From NCBI GenBank assembly GCA_013297655.1, contig JAAFHV010000052.1, positions 1 through 41,720 on the forward strand: a stretch of 41,720 bases of DNA. The letters run 5' to 3'. A model generated the notes under the pieces. That model was not told where the DNA came from, ran no database searches, and saw only the letters and a list, made by a program, of their open reading frames with translations. This DNA is from Myxococcales bacterium. GTDB lineage: Bacteria; Myxococcota_A; Polyangia; Polyangiales; Polyangiaceae. Below are positions 24,483-34,025 of the stretch, piece after piece (the first letter of the stretch is position 1; the number at the start of each line of letters is the position of its first letter). The position numbers were made by a program, and so were the translations under genes.

Positions 24483-25467
24483 ATGAACCCCTTCCCGTCG
24501 CTCCTTCGCCCCGTTCGCCCCACGCTCGCGCTCGTTTTGGCTGCACTTTGCACGTTTTCGGCGGCCGCCCGCGCCGAGGGCAGCGCCGCGAGCGCAACCG
24601 GTCCCCGGGGGGGGGTCGAAGTGAGCTCGTCGCCCGCCACGGGCGAGGAGGCCACGAAGGCTGCTCCGGCTCCGCTCGCCGCCAAGACGGGGGGAGTCTC
24701 GGTGCACGTGGTGGAAGGGGCGCGCGTGCTCGTCGACGGCGCCGACGCGGGGCGAGCCGACCCGGCGCACCCGTTCGAGCTCACGCTCCCGCCCGGCGAC
24801 TACTCGATTCGCGTCGTCTACGACGGGGGCAGCAACGAAAAACGCAAGGTGCTCGTCACCGAAGGCCACGTGACCACCCTCGACTTCCGCGACCTCCCCG
24901 GTCTTCGCCTGCTCTTCGAAAAGCGCGACCGCTGGCTCATGGGATTCACCGTCGGCGGTGGCGTCTTCGCTTCCGACCTCGAGGGCAGCATCGGGCCGCA
25001 GTTCGAGGCGGGGCTCGTCCTCAATCGAGCGCTCACGAAGGCCGTCGAATTTCGTACCACGATTGGATTGCACGGGTGGGTCGCAGAGGCCCGTGGGCCC
25101 AACACGTTCGACCAGCAAGGGACCTACGTCGGCCGTGACCGCATCGACACCCTCGGTCTCGCGGTCTCCGTCGAGCCCGGATTCGTGTTTCACACTCGGT
25201 AGTGTCTATACGATGGGCGTGAGCGTGGCGGGCCGTCTCGGAGTGGGCATCCCGCTCTCGGTGCAGAGCGATTTCGGCAGCACCGCGCCGACCACCGCTG
25301 CGTCGTCCTTCCTCGTCGGTGTGGCTCCCCGCGCTTCGCCCCTCGGCTTCGCGTTCGGCGAGAGCCGCGAGCATCACATCGAGCTCGTAGGCGGCGCAAT
25401 CGTGTCCACTGTGGGTGGATTCGGATTGGACATGGGAGAGCTTCGTTACTCGCTTCTCTTCCTTTGA
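24483..25467 (+). pseudogene. PEGA-type outer-membrane protein, one frameshift
   Basis: The first frame encodes a signal peptide (LALVLAALCTFSAAARAEG) and a PEGA-like domain (VSVHVVEGARVLVDGADAG, LPPGDYSIRVVYDGG). A beta-barrel-like part follows (WLMGFTVGGGVFASDLEGSI, IDTLGLAVSVEPGFVFH) and hits a stop at 25202. The barrel continues directly in the next frame (SVYTMGVSVAGRLGVGIPLS, HHIELVGGAIVSTVGGFG) and ends with an aromatic-containing strand ELRYSLLFL, as expected for an outer-membrane barrel. One extra base at about 25198 explains the break. Without it the protein is about 327 residues. It is probably a surface or envelope protein. Confidence 0.65.
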
Positions 25468-25622
25468 TGGCGATGCATCGGCTGAGCGCAAACGGTCTTT
25501 CTTCATGGGGGCTTCGCTGCGCGAGACGACGCGCGAGCGCGAAACGAAGCACGGGCTCGGCGCGGCCCTCACGCTCGACTCCCTCGTTCGCGCTCGGCCC
25601 ACCCGCACGGAGCGCGCGGACC

Positions 25623-26049
25623 TTCTCTCGAGGAGCTGCTCGCGATGGACGAGCCTCGCAAACGGTACGCCGCCATGATGTCGGGGCTCGATATTCGCTA
25701 CGATCTCGGGGAAGGGCACCCGCTCCTCGGGCGGCGAATTCCCGATCTCGACCTCGTGACCGACGTTGGGCCGCGGCGACTGTTTTCCCTCCTCCACGAG
25801 GCAAGACCGGTGTTGCTCCACTTCGGTGAGCCCGCGCTCGAGAGCGACCCCTGGGCGAATCGGGTAAAGCGCGTCGAAGCGCGCTATTCGGGTGTCTGGG
25901 AGCTCCCCGTGATCGGAGTCGTCGCTGCGCCTACCTCGGTGTTGATTCGCCCCGACGGGCACGTGGCGTGGGTGGGGGAGGGCAGCGAAGAGGGCCTTCG
26001 CCGAGCTCTCACCACCTGGTTCGGTCTGCCGCACGCGAACGACGACTGA
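25623..26049 (+). pseudogene. Orphan C-terminal domain of an aromatic FAD monooxygenase
   Basis: From LEELLAMDEPRKRYAAMMSG to the stop, the frame matches the thioredoxin-fold C-terminal domain of PheA/TfdB-type FAD-dependent aromatic hydroxylases. Matching segments are IRYDLGEGHPLLGRR, LFSLLHEARPVLLHFG, GVWELPVIGVVAAPTSVLIR, PDGHVAWVGEGS and RRALTTWFG. The FAD-binding Rossmann part (GxGxxG, GD motif), which forms most of the enzyme, is absent. Upstream sequence after the PEGA gene is not protein-like. The open ATG at 25645 would make a 134-residue product. It is probably a truncated relic; a stand-alone functional domain is less likely. Confidence 0.65.
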
Positions 26050-26078
26050 GCGCGCGTAGCTGCGATCGCATCGATGAA

Positions 26079-26585
26079 TCAATCGATCGTGGCTGCCCTA
26101 GCTTCGGTCTCCGTCATGTCGACCAGCCGATCCGCCTGCGCGCAACGCCCGTGGACCTTGCGCCATGCATAGAGGGCCGCGACCGGCAGCGCGATCGCCG
26201 AGCCGAGGAGCCAGGGAGAGATCCGGATCAGGATCCCGAAGATCGAGAGGGGCGCTCCGACGAGGAAGCCGAGGAATGCGGCGAGGGGCGCGATGGAGAG
26301 CCACGCGCTCCGCACCGCCTTTGCGTCTCGCGCGCGGCACTTCGGGCACCGCGCGAGGCCCGCCAGCGCCGCACCTTCTCTCGTCAACCCCTCGAGCGCC
26401 CGAGCCCGCGCTTCGGTCCCTCGCTCTTCCGCGCCGATCGCGAGGGGAGCGCCGACGGCGACTCCGTAGCTCGTCGTGAGCACGCTCGCCCGTGCGCGCG
26501 CTCCGCAGTGTGCGCACGCGAAGTCGAGCTCCAGCAGGTCGGTGGCGGTCGCCGTGTGCGTGGTGGCGATCGGGACAATAGGCAT
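26079..26585 (-). CDS. Zinc-ribbon membrane protein
   Basis: 168 residues. Two CxxC pairs (FACAHCGARA and ARCPKCRAR), about 55 residues apart, can form one zinc ribbon in the cytoplasmic N-terminal half. Two hydrophobic helices follow (LSIAPLAAFLGFLVGAPLSI and WLLGSAIALPVAALYAW), with a short acidic tail. It resembles in plan the larger protein at 30545-31351. It lies beside and upstream of the initiator tRNA. Function unknown; such proteins are usually annotated as hypothetical membrane proteins. Confidence 0.75.
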   Translation of the reverse strand: MPIVPIATTHTATATDLLELDFACAHCGARARASVLTTSYGVAVGAPLAIGAEERGTEARARALEGLTREGAALAGLARCPKCRARDAKAVRSAWLSIAPLAAFLGFLVGAPLSIFGILIRISPWLLGSAIALPVAALYAWRKVHGRCAQADRLVDMTETEARAATID

Positions 26586-26685
26586 GGCGGGCGGAAGCTA
26601 TCCACACGCCGAAGCACGCGCAACACCAGCCCGGGGCCCGCGCGAGCCGCAAAAAAAACGCAAGAAGGTAAGAACGCAAGAACGC

Positions 26686-26716
26686 AAAAACCCGCGTCGC
26701 ACTAGGGCGCCGCGGG
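26686..26716 (-). terminator. Intrinsic terminator of the tRNA gene
   Basis: Read on the minus strand, CCCGCG (26716-26711), a 14-nt loop and CGCGGG (26696-26691) are followed at once by TTTTT (26690-26686). It lies just downstream of the tRNA and fits a rho-independent terminator for it. Confidence 0.7.
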
Positions 26717-26738
26717 CTTCACGTATCTGTCGTCTCTG

Positions 26739-26812
<74 letters not shown>

Positions 26813-26977
26813 AGGGCACCTTAATCACGCCCGAAGCCGACGTGCAAGCCTATCTGCGACGCGAGCGCGCAAAAGAGCGTCCGATGTGCCGTTTTTCCCC
26901 TCGGATTCGCGCGTCGCTCGCCTCCAACCTCACGGCAGCGGGTTGCGGGGTCTCGAAATCGTCGTCGTGAACGCACA

Positions 26978-28018
26978 TTGGGCAGCGTGTCGTCGCCGCC
27001 GAAGCGAGCGGAGCCTTTCTCGGCGCCGATGGAGGGCGGTGCCCACGTCGCTCACGCATCGACGCCGCGCACCCCTCGGCGCCTCGATTCGGTTCGGGTC
27101 CCTCCGTCGTGTCTCGTGCTGCGCGCACCGCGCACCGTCGCCGCGACGACGTCCGCGCACGTCGAGGTCGGACGGCTGACCGATCCGGCGCGCTCGATTC
27201 GTCCCGCGGTCGCCGCGCAGAGCGTCGCGCTCGGCGTCGATGACACGTTCGTCGAAGCCTCGCACGAACCTTCGTTCGTCATGGCGCGGCGACGTCGCTG
27301 GAGGTCGTCGGCAGGCCGCCAGCGAAGCCGCGAACCGCGGTCGACGATGGAACCTTCGTCGCCATCGACGTCACCAGCGTGCGCTGGTCTTCGAGCGAGG
27401 GGGCGCTCGGTGGCGTGCTCCGGGATACCAAATTTCGTTCGGCGAACGTCTCTGGCACCGACCTCGTGGTCCTCACGGACCGTGGCGAGCTCACCCTCAC
27501 GCGCAACGCGACGGGGCTCGCGCTGAAGGATCGCTTGCCCATGAAGTCCGGTTGCACCTACGACCACGGCTGCGTCCGCGTCGCGCCCGGTGTCATAGCC
27601 AATCTCGACATCTCGAACGTGGATAATCCCAAGGTCAGCCTCGCGGGGCCGTTTCCGCTCGACGCGGAGCCCGCTCGTATCGAATGCCCGAACCGACGCG
27701 GCCGCGCTGGCGTCGCGACGGACGGCACCTTCGTCTCGGTGACAGCCAACCAGATGGTGGTGCGGAACGTGCGTGCCTCCGAGCCGTGGCGCACGTTGCC
27801 ATTCGCGGGCACTCATCCCTACGACATCCGCGCGTGCCCGGGGTTCGTGATCGTCGAGGCGCAGAGCCAAGAGCGCTTCGATGTGAAGCGCGACGGCGGA
27901 CGGCAAAAAGCTCACCACGATCACGTCGGAGGCGAAGGCAGATATCCCCCCGTGCGCGTCCGTCCGCGAGCGCCTCGACGCCGATCCGAGTCGAACGACA
28001 CCGTCGGACGCACGATAA
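26978..28018 (+). pseudogene. Hypothetical beta-rich protein, two or more frameshifts
   Basis: Protein-like segments in successive frames read as one chain. RPAVAAQSVALGVDDTFVEA is followed after about 27285 by TAVDDGTFVAIDVTSVRWSS, SGTDLVVLTDRGELTLTRNA, TDGTFVSVTANQMVVRNVRA and RACPGFVIVEAQSQERFDVK. After about 27897 come KKLTTITSEAKADIPPCASV and the end at TAA 28016-28018. Repeated short beta strands suggest a propeller, like the lipoprotein that follows on the same strand. The start is uncertain because the first 170 bases are Arg/Pro-rich. It may be a decayed gene or the victim of two indels. Confidence 0.45.
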
Positions 28019-28127
28019 CGTCGACGGGAGGCGGGGCGGCGCGCGTCGGCCGCGCTCGAGGCGCCGCGCGAACGGAGCACGCGCCGATGCTGGAAGCGCG
28101 CGCCCTGACTCTATGGCATCGTGAGGT

Positions 28128-29423
28128 ATGGCTCGCCGTATCTTCCTTCTTGGCACTCTGCTCGTCGGCGCTTCGGCCCCCTTGGCCTGTTTGGATACCC
28201 CTGAAGTTTTTCCGGGCCCGGGTCCGCGGGGAACATCGAGCGCGCCGACATCGACCGCCACGGCGAGGGCCGACGCCGCTGCGCCTCCGAAGGTGAGCGT
28301 GCCCTTGGCGGGGGAGTGGGTGCCGCTCCCCGGGGTCGGCGACCAGTGCATCGTGCGAATGGCGAAGGATCCAGCGACCCTCCTGCCCGCCTTCGACTGG
28401 GAGCCGTGCACCGACGCCGGCCTCGGGTGCGAGCGGATCCGGGTCCCCAGAGTGGGCTCGTCTGGATTCGACGACTTCGGCCTCGGGATTCGGCAGGGCA
28501 TTCACGTCGACGGAGGTGGGGTGCACCTCGCCCTCCAGCGAAAGACGTCGAATGGCTACCTCCGTACGGTGCACACCGTCGGGCAACCCGGGCTCTTTGC
28601 GTTCTACTTCGACGACAAACAAACGTGCGTGGCCGACGCGAACGTCACGGCCGCGGGGATCGCGCTGTTCGTCTCGACGACCGGTTCGGCGGGCCCTTCC
28701 GAGCAACTCCAACGTCATCTCCTTCGCTCGCGCTACGAAGAGCCGCTCGCCCTCTCCACCATCGACATGTCCGCGCGTGTCGGCGGCCTTTGGTACGGCA
28801 TCGGCATGGTCGGCGACGGCTTCGTTAGCTATGTGTCGGAGCGCGTGGTGGGGCTCTTCGGCATCGGGGCGACCTCCCCCGTCGCGTCTGCGCCCCGTCG
28901 CAACGAGATGCCCGTGATCGTCCGAGGCGGCATCGTGACGAGCGACGAGCTCGACACGGCGCTCGACTACTACTCCGTGAGCGGCGAGCCCCCGAGGCGG
29001 ATCGCCGGAGCAGCCCAAGGCGCGAGCCTCGGGCGCCTCGCGGCCAGTCCGACCGGCGACATCATCACGTTCGTAGAGCAACCCTCGCTCGTGGAGGGCC
29101 CGCTCCTCTACGCGCTGCCGCTCGTGCCCGCCAACGCGCCGAAGCGCGCGATCACGCACATCGCAGCCTTCAGCGCGTTTCGATCTGTGTACCTCACGAA
29201 CGACGGATTCTTCGCGCACACCGACAAGGAGGGCCGCATCGTCGTCGTACGGTTGTCGGACGGCAGGTCGTGGCCCGCCATCTCGACCAGCGACGGCAGA
29301 GGCTTCAGGGAGCTCGTCTACGTCGACAAAACGTCGGTCTGGGGCATCGTCTGGGGGCAGGGGGGCGGTGCTGCGATCGAGCGCCACACGCTCGTCGGCG
29401 AGCCTACGATTCCGCCCTTTTGA
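28128..29423 (+). CDS. Secreted lipoprotein, probable beta-propeller
   Basis: 431 residues. The signal FLLGTLLVGASAPLACLD has a good lipobox (Cys21), followed by a Pro/Ser/Thr/Ala linker. The body consists of repeated beta units (GLFAFYFDDKQTCVADANVT, GLWYGIGMVGDGFVSYVSE, NEMPVIVRGGIVTSDELDTA, GRLAASPTGDIITFVEQPS, SVYLTNDGFFAHTDKEGRIV). Five or more such units with Gly/Asp turns suggest a propeller. A Cys pair (CTDAGLGCER) may form a disulfide. The gene is convergent with the lipoprotein at 29490. No catalytic motif visible; the ligand is unknown. Confidence 0.8.
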   Translation: MARRIFLLGTLLVGASAPLACLDTPEVFPGPGPRGTSSAPTSTATARADAAAPPKVSVPLAGEWVPLPGVGDQCIVRMAKDPATLLPAFDWEPCTDAGLGCERIRVPRVGSSGFDDFGLGIRQGIHVDGGGVHLALQRKTSNGYLRTVHTVGQPGLFAFYFDDKQTCVADANVTAAGIALFVSTTGSAGPSEQLQRHLLRSRYEEPLALSTIDMSARVGGLWYGIGMVGDGFVSYVSERVVGLFGIGATSPVASAPRRNEMPVIVRGGIVTSDELDTALDYYSVSGEPPRRIAGAAQGASLGRLAASPTGDIITFVEQPSLVEGPLLYALPLVPANAPKRAITHIAAFSAFRSVYLTNDGFFAHTDKEGRIVVVRLSDGRSWPAISTSDGRGFRELVYVDKTSVWGIVWGQGGGAAIERHTLVGEPTIPPF

Positions 29424-29489
29424 GGCCCCCTCTCTACAGCGACAGCGCGCACGCGTGAACCCGTGCGATCTGCACGTATTCTGGCCTCA

Positions 29490-30131
29490 TCAAAGCGGGT
29501 GCGAGAAGGCGATGCCCCACGCGCTGAGCTTCTTCGGCCGCGTCGCTTCGGTGCAGAGGGGGACGGCGCGATCACCGAAGTAGAGCTTTCCGCTCTTCAG
29601 CCGCATCAAGTCGTATTCCACCGGGCAAACCTCCCGCGCCGGGACGATGTTGCCGCAGCCTGTAGTCGTGACTCCGCGTTCTTCGCCGAGCTTCCACTCC
29701 GCGCTCGGGCACTCGCGCGCCAAGAGATCGAGCCCGGCCTGCGACGTGGGAACGATCCCCTTTTCGTCGATGAACACCCGAATATCGGCGGCGTACTTTA
29801 CCACCTTCGAGAGCCCGTCCACCTTCGAGCTTCCGCCCATGCGAATCGTCATCAGGCGCGACGCGGGCGCGCACGCGGAAGAGGAGAATCGATTCCAATC
29901 CGCGAACACGCCATTGGCCGCGATGCGATAGGTGCGAAGCTGGTAGGTGCCGTCCCCCACCGGCTCGCAGGCGGGGCTCTTCCAGGTGCCGAACGTGAGC
30001 GAGGGCTCCTTCGTGAGATCGTCCTCGCTGGTACCCTCTTCGGTCGCGGGCTCCTCCAGCGCGGCGCTGCAGCCCGCGAGCGTGACGAGGAAGGGAACGG
30101 CGATAAAGCAGAACGAAGCGCGAAGGTTCAT
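29490..30131 (-). CDS. Small secreted lipoprotein
   Basis: 213 residues. The signal FCFIAVPFLVTLAGCSAA (lipobox Cys21) is followed by an acidic linker TEEGTSEDDLTKEPS, a sequence style seen in many myxobacterial exported lipoproteins. The mature domain has six Cys (SPACEPVGDG, SSACAPAS, ARECPSAEW, TTGCGNIVP, EVCPVEYD, PLCTEATR), suggesting three disulfides. GAGGAG five bases before the ATG is a good ribosome-binding site. No known domain; probably a periplasmic or surface-exposed protein. Confidence 0.8.
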   Translation of the reverse strand: MNLRASFCFIAVPFLVTLAGCSAALEEPATEEGTSEDDLTKEPSLTFGTWKSPACEPVGDGTYQLRTYRIAANGVFADWNRFSSSACAPASRLMTIRMGGSSKVDGLSKVVKYAADIRVFIDEKGIVPTSQAGLDLLARECPSAEWKLGEERGVTTTGCGNIVPAREVCPVEYDLMRLKSGKLYFGDRAVPLCTEATRPKKLSAWGIAFSHPL

Positions 30132-30544
30132 GAGGGCTCCTCGGCGAGCCTACACGATGCCAGCCTCGGCAGTCGTGGTGGTCCGCTCGCGAATGGGTGT
30201 AGCGCGTCGCACCGGAGCCCCCATCCGCTGATTGGCGGACCGAGCTCCCCACCCGTGATCGTTGGTCGGCTGGTACCGATGGTAGCGGCCGAGCGACACG
30301 CGCATGCGCGTCGCGACGTGGAGGCATCCACCAAAACCAGATCGTTTCCCGGTCGCCGCGGAGTCGAGCCGCGTTGCCGCGGTGTCGCTCGCGTCCAGTG
30401 TTTTTTCCTTCAGAATGCAGGTCGAGGCTCGGGCCCGGCTACCCTCGCAAGCTCGGCGCCCCGAAGCGAGACATTCCCGGTTCGGCGGTTTCGTGATTTT
30501 GCGGCGCCCGCCGACGCCTTTCGACGAGGACCAGGTCGATCACG
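30132..30544. other. Non-coding gap between two leftward genes
   Basis: No frame with protein-like content. It must hold the promoter of the lipoprotein at 30131 and the 3' end of the zinc-ribbon gene. A tRNA T-arm lookalike at about 30350-30375 was examined and not accepted. Otherwise nothing recognised. Confidence 0.5.
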
Positions 30545-31351
30545 TCACGTGAGGTGGTGCTTCGGCGACAGCAGCACGTTGAGAACGCCGGCGGCGAGGA
30601 ACGAAACGAGCAAGACCGAGAAGAAGAGCTCGACGTCGCTGAAGCCGGTCCCGGCGCCGTACCCGGAGGCGGTCGCCGCGATCCCGGCCACGACCGCGAG
30701 CGCCGTTCCTGTCCCCGCCACGGTGAGCGAGACGAACAGCGCCCGGCTCCTCCGCGCTTCCCAGCCGTCGCTTCTGTCGCCGCGCACCCAAAGGTAGAAA
30801 GGCTCGGCATTCGGCGCCGGGCGGAGAGCGCGCCACAGCGCGTCCGGGAGGTGAACGCGCGTGTTGCAGGAGGTGCACGTCGGCGTCCGCGTCGTCCCGT
30901 CGACCTGAAGAGCCCCGCCGCACTCGGGGCATTCGAATGCAACGGGCGTTGCGGACGCGGCGGGTTTCTCGCGCGACGTCTCCCCCACGAGCGCGCTCCA
31001 CCAGCCGTTCCGGTCGATGCCGTCGGGGACCTTTCGCACGGTGATGACGTTGCCACATCCGCACCGCAGCTCGGATCGAACGAGGCCTCGCTCGATGGCC
31101 TCTTCCGCCGCGACCGCCCCGCAGATCGCGCACTTTACGTCCGACGGCTCGGCGACGCCCAACAGCGTCGTGCCCTCGGTCGCGCCACGCTCGGTGACAC
31201 GTTCGCGCGCGACCCAGGAGAACGCTCGAGCGTCCACCGGCGAGGCCGCGTCGCACGCCGGGCACGCGATGGGCAGGTGCGCCGAAACGAGCGGGATCGT
31301 GTGTCCGCAGGTCGAGCACGTCGTGCGGAGTCGGAGCTGCAGGGCCGGCAT
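30545..31351 (-). CDS. Multi-zinc-ribbon membrane protein
   Basis: 268 residues with five CxxC-type pairs: TTCSTCGH, IACPACDA, VKCAICGA, FECPECGG and PTCTSCNT. There is an extra Cys pair in LRCGCGN. They are enough for two or three zinc ribbons in the cytoplasmic part. Two C-terminal transmembrane helices follow (LFVSLTVAGTGTALAVVAGI and LFFSVLLVSFLAAGVLNVLL). The plan matches the smaller protein at 26079-26585, so the two may be related. No enzymatic motif; a role in metal-dependent regulation or protein interaction is possible but unproven. Confidence 0.75.
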   Translation of the reverse strand: MPALQLRLRTTCSTCGHTIPLVSAHLPIACPACDAASPVDARAFSWVARERVTERGATEGTTLLGVAEPSDVKCAICGAVAAEEAIERGLVRSELRCGCGNVITVRKVPDGIDRNGWWSALVGETSREKPAASATPVAFECPECGGALQVDGTTRTPTCTSCNTRVHLPDALWRALRPAPNAEPFYLWVRGDRSDGWEARRSRALFVSLTVAGTGTALAVVAGIAATASGYGAGTGFSDVELFFSVLLVSFLAAGVLNVLLSPKHHLT

Positions 31352-31436
31352 CGGGCGAACGCTAGCATCGACGTTCTCTCTGGGGCGGCGCGATCCGAGG
31401 GTCGGTCGCGCATACGGGCGGCCCCCCCGATTCGGC

Positions 31437-31937
31437 TCACCGATCGCCTGGAAATACCTCGTGCGAGAGCTTGGCCGCGGCGGGAAAATCCGGATGGCAA
31501 CCGGGGTATACGTTCTTCTCGCGCGGGCTCCGTCCTTCGTACCGTTCGTGCTTCCACGCGGTGCGATCGCTGACGAGGACGCCTCCTCGAAACGGCACGT
31601 ACAGGCGCGGGCCGAAGAATGCGGACTTCAACACCGCATCGAAGTCGCCCTCGAGCACCTCGTCGATGCGAAGAGTCGAGCGGTCTTCGTCGTAGGTAAT
31701 CGTGAGCAGCGCGAGCCTTCCGTCTTCCTGAAGGTGGTAGTGCTCGTGGTACCCTTTCCAGTTCGAGCTCGTGCGGTATGGCGCGTGACGCGGGGTAAAC
31801 CTCGCTACCCGCTCCCCCGTGCCCCAACCGTGGTTCTCCGCCGCCGGCTCGCCACGGATCAGCGCGTGCAAAGCCCAGTCGCCGAGCTCGAGAGCTGGGT
31901 GCGCGCAGGTGAAATGCTCGGGGCTTTGTGCTGTCAT
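31437..31937 (-). CDS. Hypothetical protein, 166 residues
   Basis: A soluble protein without a signal peptide: LELGDWALHALIRGEPAAEN, NWKGYHEHYHLQEDGRLALL, TITYDEDRSTLRIDEVLEGD and FFGPRLYVPFRGGVLVSDRT. It is rich in aromatic residues and His (YHEHYH), with alternating beta strands and normal GC3. It follows the zinc-ribbon gene's start on the same strand, with 85 bp between them. I do not recognise a family. Confidence 0.65.
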   Translation of the reverse strand: MTAQSPEHFTCAHPALELGDWALHALIRGEPAAENHGWGTGERVARFTPRHAPYRTSSNWKGYHEHYHLQEDGRLALLTITYDEDRSTLRIDEVLEGDFDAVLKSAFFGPRLYVPFRGGVLVSDRTAWKHERYEGRSPREKNVYPGCHPDFPAAAKLSHEVFPGDR

Positions 31938-32341
31938 GGGCTCGAGGATAAACGAAGCGTGGGCTTTGGACGCGGTCCTCGATGGCGCACGGCGCCACGC
32001 AGATGCGTCGAGCGCGTGTGCCTACCCCGTGCATCGTCGAGGGCATCGCCCGGCGCGCCTGGCTCGCACCTCGGCGCAGCGCACTGCCAACAAAACGAGC
32101 GCATCGTGATTGCGCAGTACAGCTCCGCCATGTGCGGGGCCAACGCGCCGGTCATGGAGAGGGGCCCCGGTGGTGCGCCGCTCCCGGGCGAGAAAGTACA
32201 CGCCGCACTCGAGCATCCGGGGGCGCCTTCGTGGCAATCGTCGTCGGCGCGCGGACCCCGTGCCGAAAACAACGGCTGCTGCGACCGACCAACCGACCTA
32301 CCTGCTTGATTCGGTCGCCTGGCTCGCGGATGATTCTCGTG
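31938..32341. other. Gap without a recognised gene
   Basis: Open frames exist on both strands but are Arg/Ala/Pro-rich shadows without protein-like pattern. The plus-strand frame from 31982 is simply open upstream of the true start at 32342. This is an intergenic region between divergent genes, so promoters are expected, but none was recognised. Confidence 0.45.
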
Positions 32342-32839
32342 ATGAGCACGACGTCGAAGAAGGCCGCCACCAAGGTTCCCTCGCCAGCGAAGGGGGAAGC
32401 TGCGGCGCCGTGGCTCGAAGACGTCATGCGCCCCGAAGGCCTCCTCGGGCTCAAGCTCGGCGCGTCGCTGGAAGTTGTGGTGAAGGCGCTGAAGGCCAAG
32501 GACGAGCCGAGGGCGTCCGGCTCTGACGTCGTGGTGACGGCGAAGCTCGCGGGGCGCGAAATCACCGCCACGATCGGCGAGGATGGCTTGTCCGAGCTCG
32601 CCGTCTTCATCGCCCACGCCGGGGGCAAGGAAGCGGAGCACAAGGCCGTCGCCAAGGAGCTCAAGGCCTTCGTCACCGCCCGCCACGGCAAGCCGGGTGG
32701 CCGCCCGAAGTTCCCCGAATGGCAAGTCGCGGGCGCTCCGCCTTACCGTCTCTGGATGTGCAGTTGGAAGGGCCGCGCCGACGACTTCGGAACCGGATCG
32801 TTCACCACGAAGGTGGTCATGGACGTTCACGTAGAGTGA
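32342..32839 (+). CDS. Hypothetical protein, 165 residues
   Basis: Begins MSTTSKKAATKVPSPAKGEA, a basic low-complexity leader. A globular part follows: EGLLGLKLGASLEVVVKALK, VVVTAKLAGREITATIGED, LSELAVFIAHAGGKEAEHKA, VAKELKAFVTARHGKPGG. It ends with WQVAGAPPYRLWMCSWKGRA. The ATG at 32342 is chosen; an ATG at 32330 in the same frame adds MILV. GC3 is strongly biased and the alpha/beta pattern is regular. No signal peptide; not a family I recognise. Confidence 0.65.
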   Translation: MSTTSKKAATKVPSPAKGEAAAPWLEDVMRPEGLLGLKLGASLEVVVKALKAKDEPRASGSDVVVTAKLAGREITATIGEDGLSELAVFIAHAGGKEAEHKAVAKELKAFVTARHGKPGGRPKFPEWQVAGAPPYRLWMCSWKGRADDFGTGSFTTKVVMDVHVE

Positions 32840-33023
32840 CCGCGCCACGAGCCATCGTATCGATGCAGGCGCACTGTTAACCGACGAGCCACGAATCGCG
32901 CCGTCGTCGCCGCGCTAGGCGAGCCCGCAGATGCGCTATCGCCGGCGTGCACCGGCACCGGAAGCGCCGAACGCCGCATGCCGCACGTACGCTCCCGCAG
33001 CCCGCCGAAAGGCCCGATGTGCG

Positions 33024-34025
33024 CTACCTCTTGCGCTCCGCCATGCAGGCCGCGTTCTCGGGCGCGTTCACATAAGCCTTTCCCACGACCGTGAGCTGCC
33101 CGTCGGCGCCGAGCAGGTCCACGTTCTTCACCTCGGTCGTCCTTCCCGAGAACCACGCATACCTCACCACCCGGGGGTCGCTCTCGAGATAGGCCACCGC
33201 GTCGCGCGCGAATCCTTCCGCGTCGGCGGGCGAAGCGGCGTCGTCGCAGGCGAGCTCGGTGAGCCAAATCGGCTGCGTGAAACGTCGCTCGTAGGTCTTC
33301 AGGTGGTCCACCATCCTCTTGGCGCGATTGCCGGCTTCGCCCTTGCAGCCCACGTAAATATGCACCGCGATCGCGTCGACGCGGCATCCGGGGCAGGCAG
33401 CGAAGAACGAGTCCAAATAGGCAAACGGGTCGGCGCCGTGGCAGCCCCCTCCGCAGAAGTTCACCGCCGGCGAGACGAGGGGGAGCCCGTGCGCGTCGGC
33501 CACCGCTTGCACGGCGGGCCAAGCTTTGGCAGCCGCTTCGGGCGAGAGGTTGGCCTGCGAGAAGAAGTTGGGCTCGTTGAACCCGAGCAGGGCCGGCGCA
33601 CCGGGCAAAATCTCCCTTTGGACCGCGGCCGGGTCCACCTTCGTGCCCCACACCATCGGCACGTAGGCGATTCCCTCGTTCGCGAACGTCGTGCGCACTC
33701 CCGTGTCGGGCAAAAATGCCCAGTTGTACCACCAGGAGATCCCCGGTTTCAGGGCCTTCATGTCGGCCTCGGAATGGTACCCATAGGCCACTCCACGTTT
33801 GCACGCGCTCGCTCCCTTCGATCCGGGAGTGGGCATTGGGCTCGTTCCGGGGCCCGTCGGCGCGGTCGTAGGCACGGGCGACAAGGCCCCCGGGGGCAGG
33901 GAAGCCGCGGGCGCGCTCGGGTCCGTCGGCGCTCCGGTCGCCGAGTCTCCGCAAGCGACGACGAGGCCAGCCAAGAGCGCGCAGAGGAGAGAGCCGCGCG
34001 CGTCGATTCGATCCATCGAAGTCAT
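33024..34025 (-). CDS. GH128-family (Asl1-like) beta-1,3-glucanase lipoprotein
   Basis: 333 residues. The signal CALLAGLVVACGDS puts the lipidated Cys at 25, and a Pro/Thr/Ser-rich linker runs to about residue 70. The catalytic barrel has GISWWYNWAF, VPMVWGT, LLGFNEPNF with the probable acid/base Glu151, VSPAVNFCG, VDAIAVHIYVGC and WLTELAC with the probable nucleophile Glu257. This is the signature of the glycosyl hydrolase catalytic core now called GH128, whose characterised members cleave beta-1,3-glucan. ATG at 34025 overlaps the TOS1-like stop (ATGA), so translation is coupled. It is the last gene of the sigma-factor run and probably sits on the outer membrane facing outwards. Confidence 0.87.
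   Translation of the reverse strand: MTSMDRIDARGSLLCALLAGLVVACGDSATGAPTDPSAPAASLPPGALSPVPTTAPTGPGTSPMPTPGSKGASACKRGVAYGYHSEADMKALKPGISWWYNWAFLPDTGVRTTFANEGIAYVPMVWGTKVDPAAVQREILPGAPALLGFNEPNFFSQANLSPEAAAKAWPAVQAVADAHGLPLVSPAVNFCGGGCHGADPFAYLDSFFAACPGCRVDAIAVHIYVGCKGEAGNRAKRMVDHLKTYERRFTQPIWLTELACDDAASPADAEGFARDAVAYLESDPRVVRYAWFSGRTTEVKNVDLLGADGQLTVVGKAYVNAPENAACMAERKR

Noticed and set aside
27921-29387. Long minus-strand open frame opposite the lipoprotein at 28128
   Set aside because: Composition typical of an antisense frame; the plus strand has a signal peptide and beta-rich repeats.
30340-30440. tRNA-like T-arm on the minus strand (CGCGG, a 7-nt loop CTCGACT, CCGCG)
   Set aside because: No matching acceptor stem, D-arm or proper anticodon arm could be placed around it, and the loop lacks the usual TTC start.
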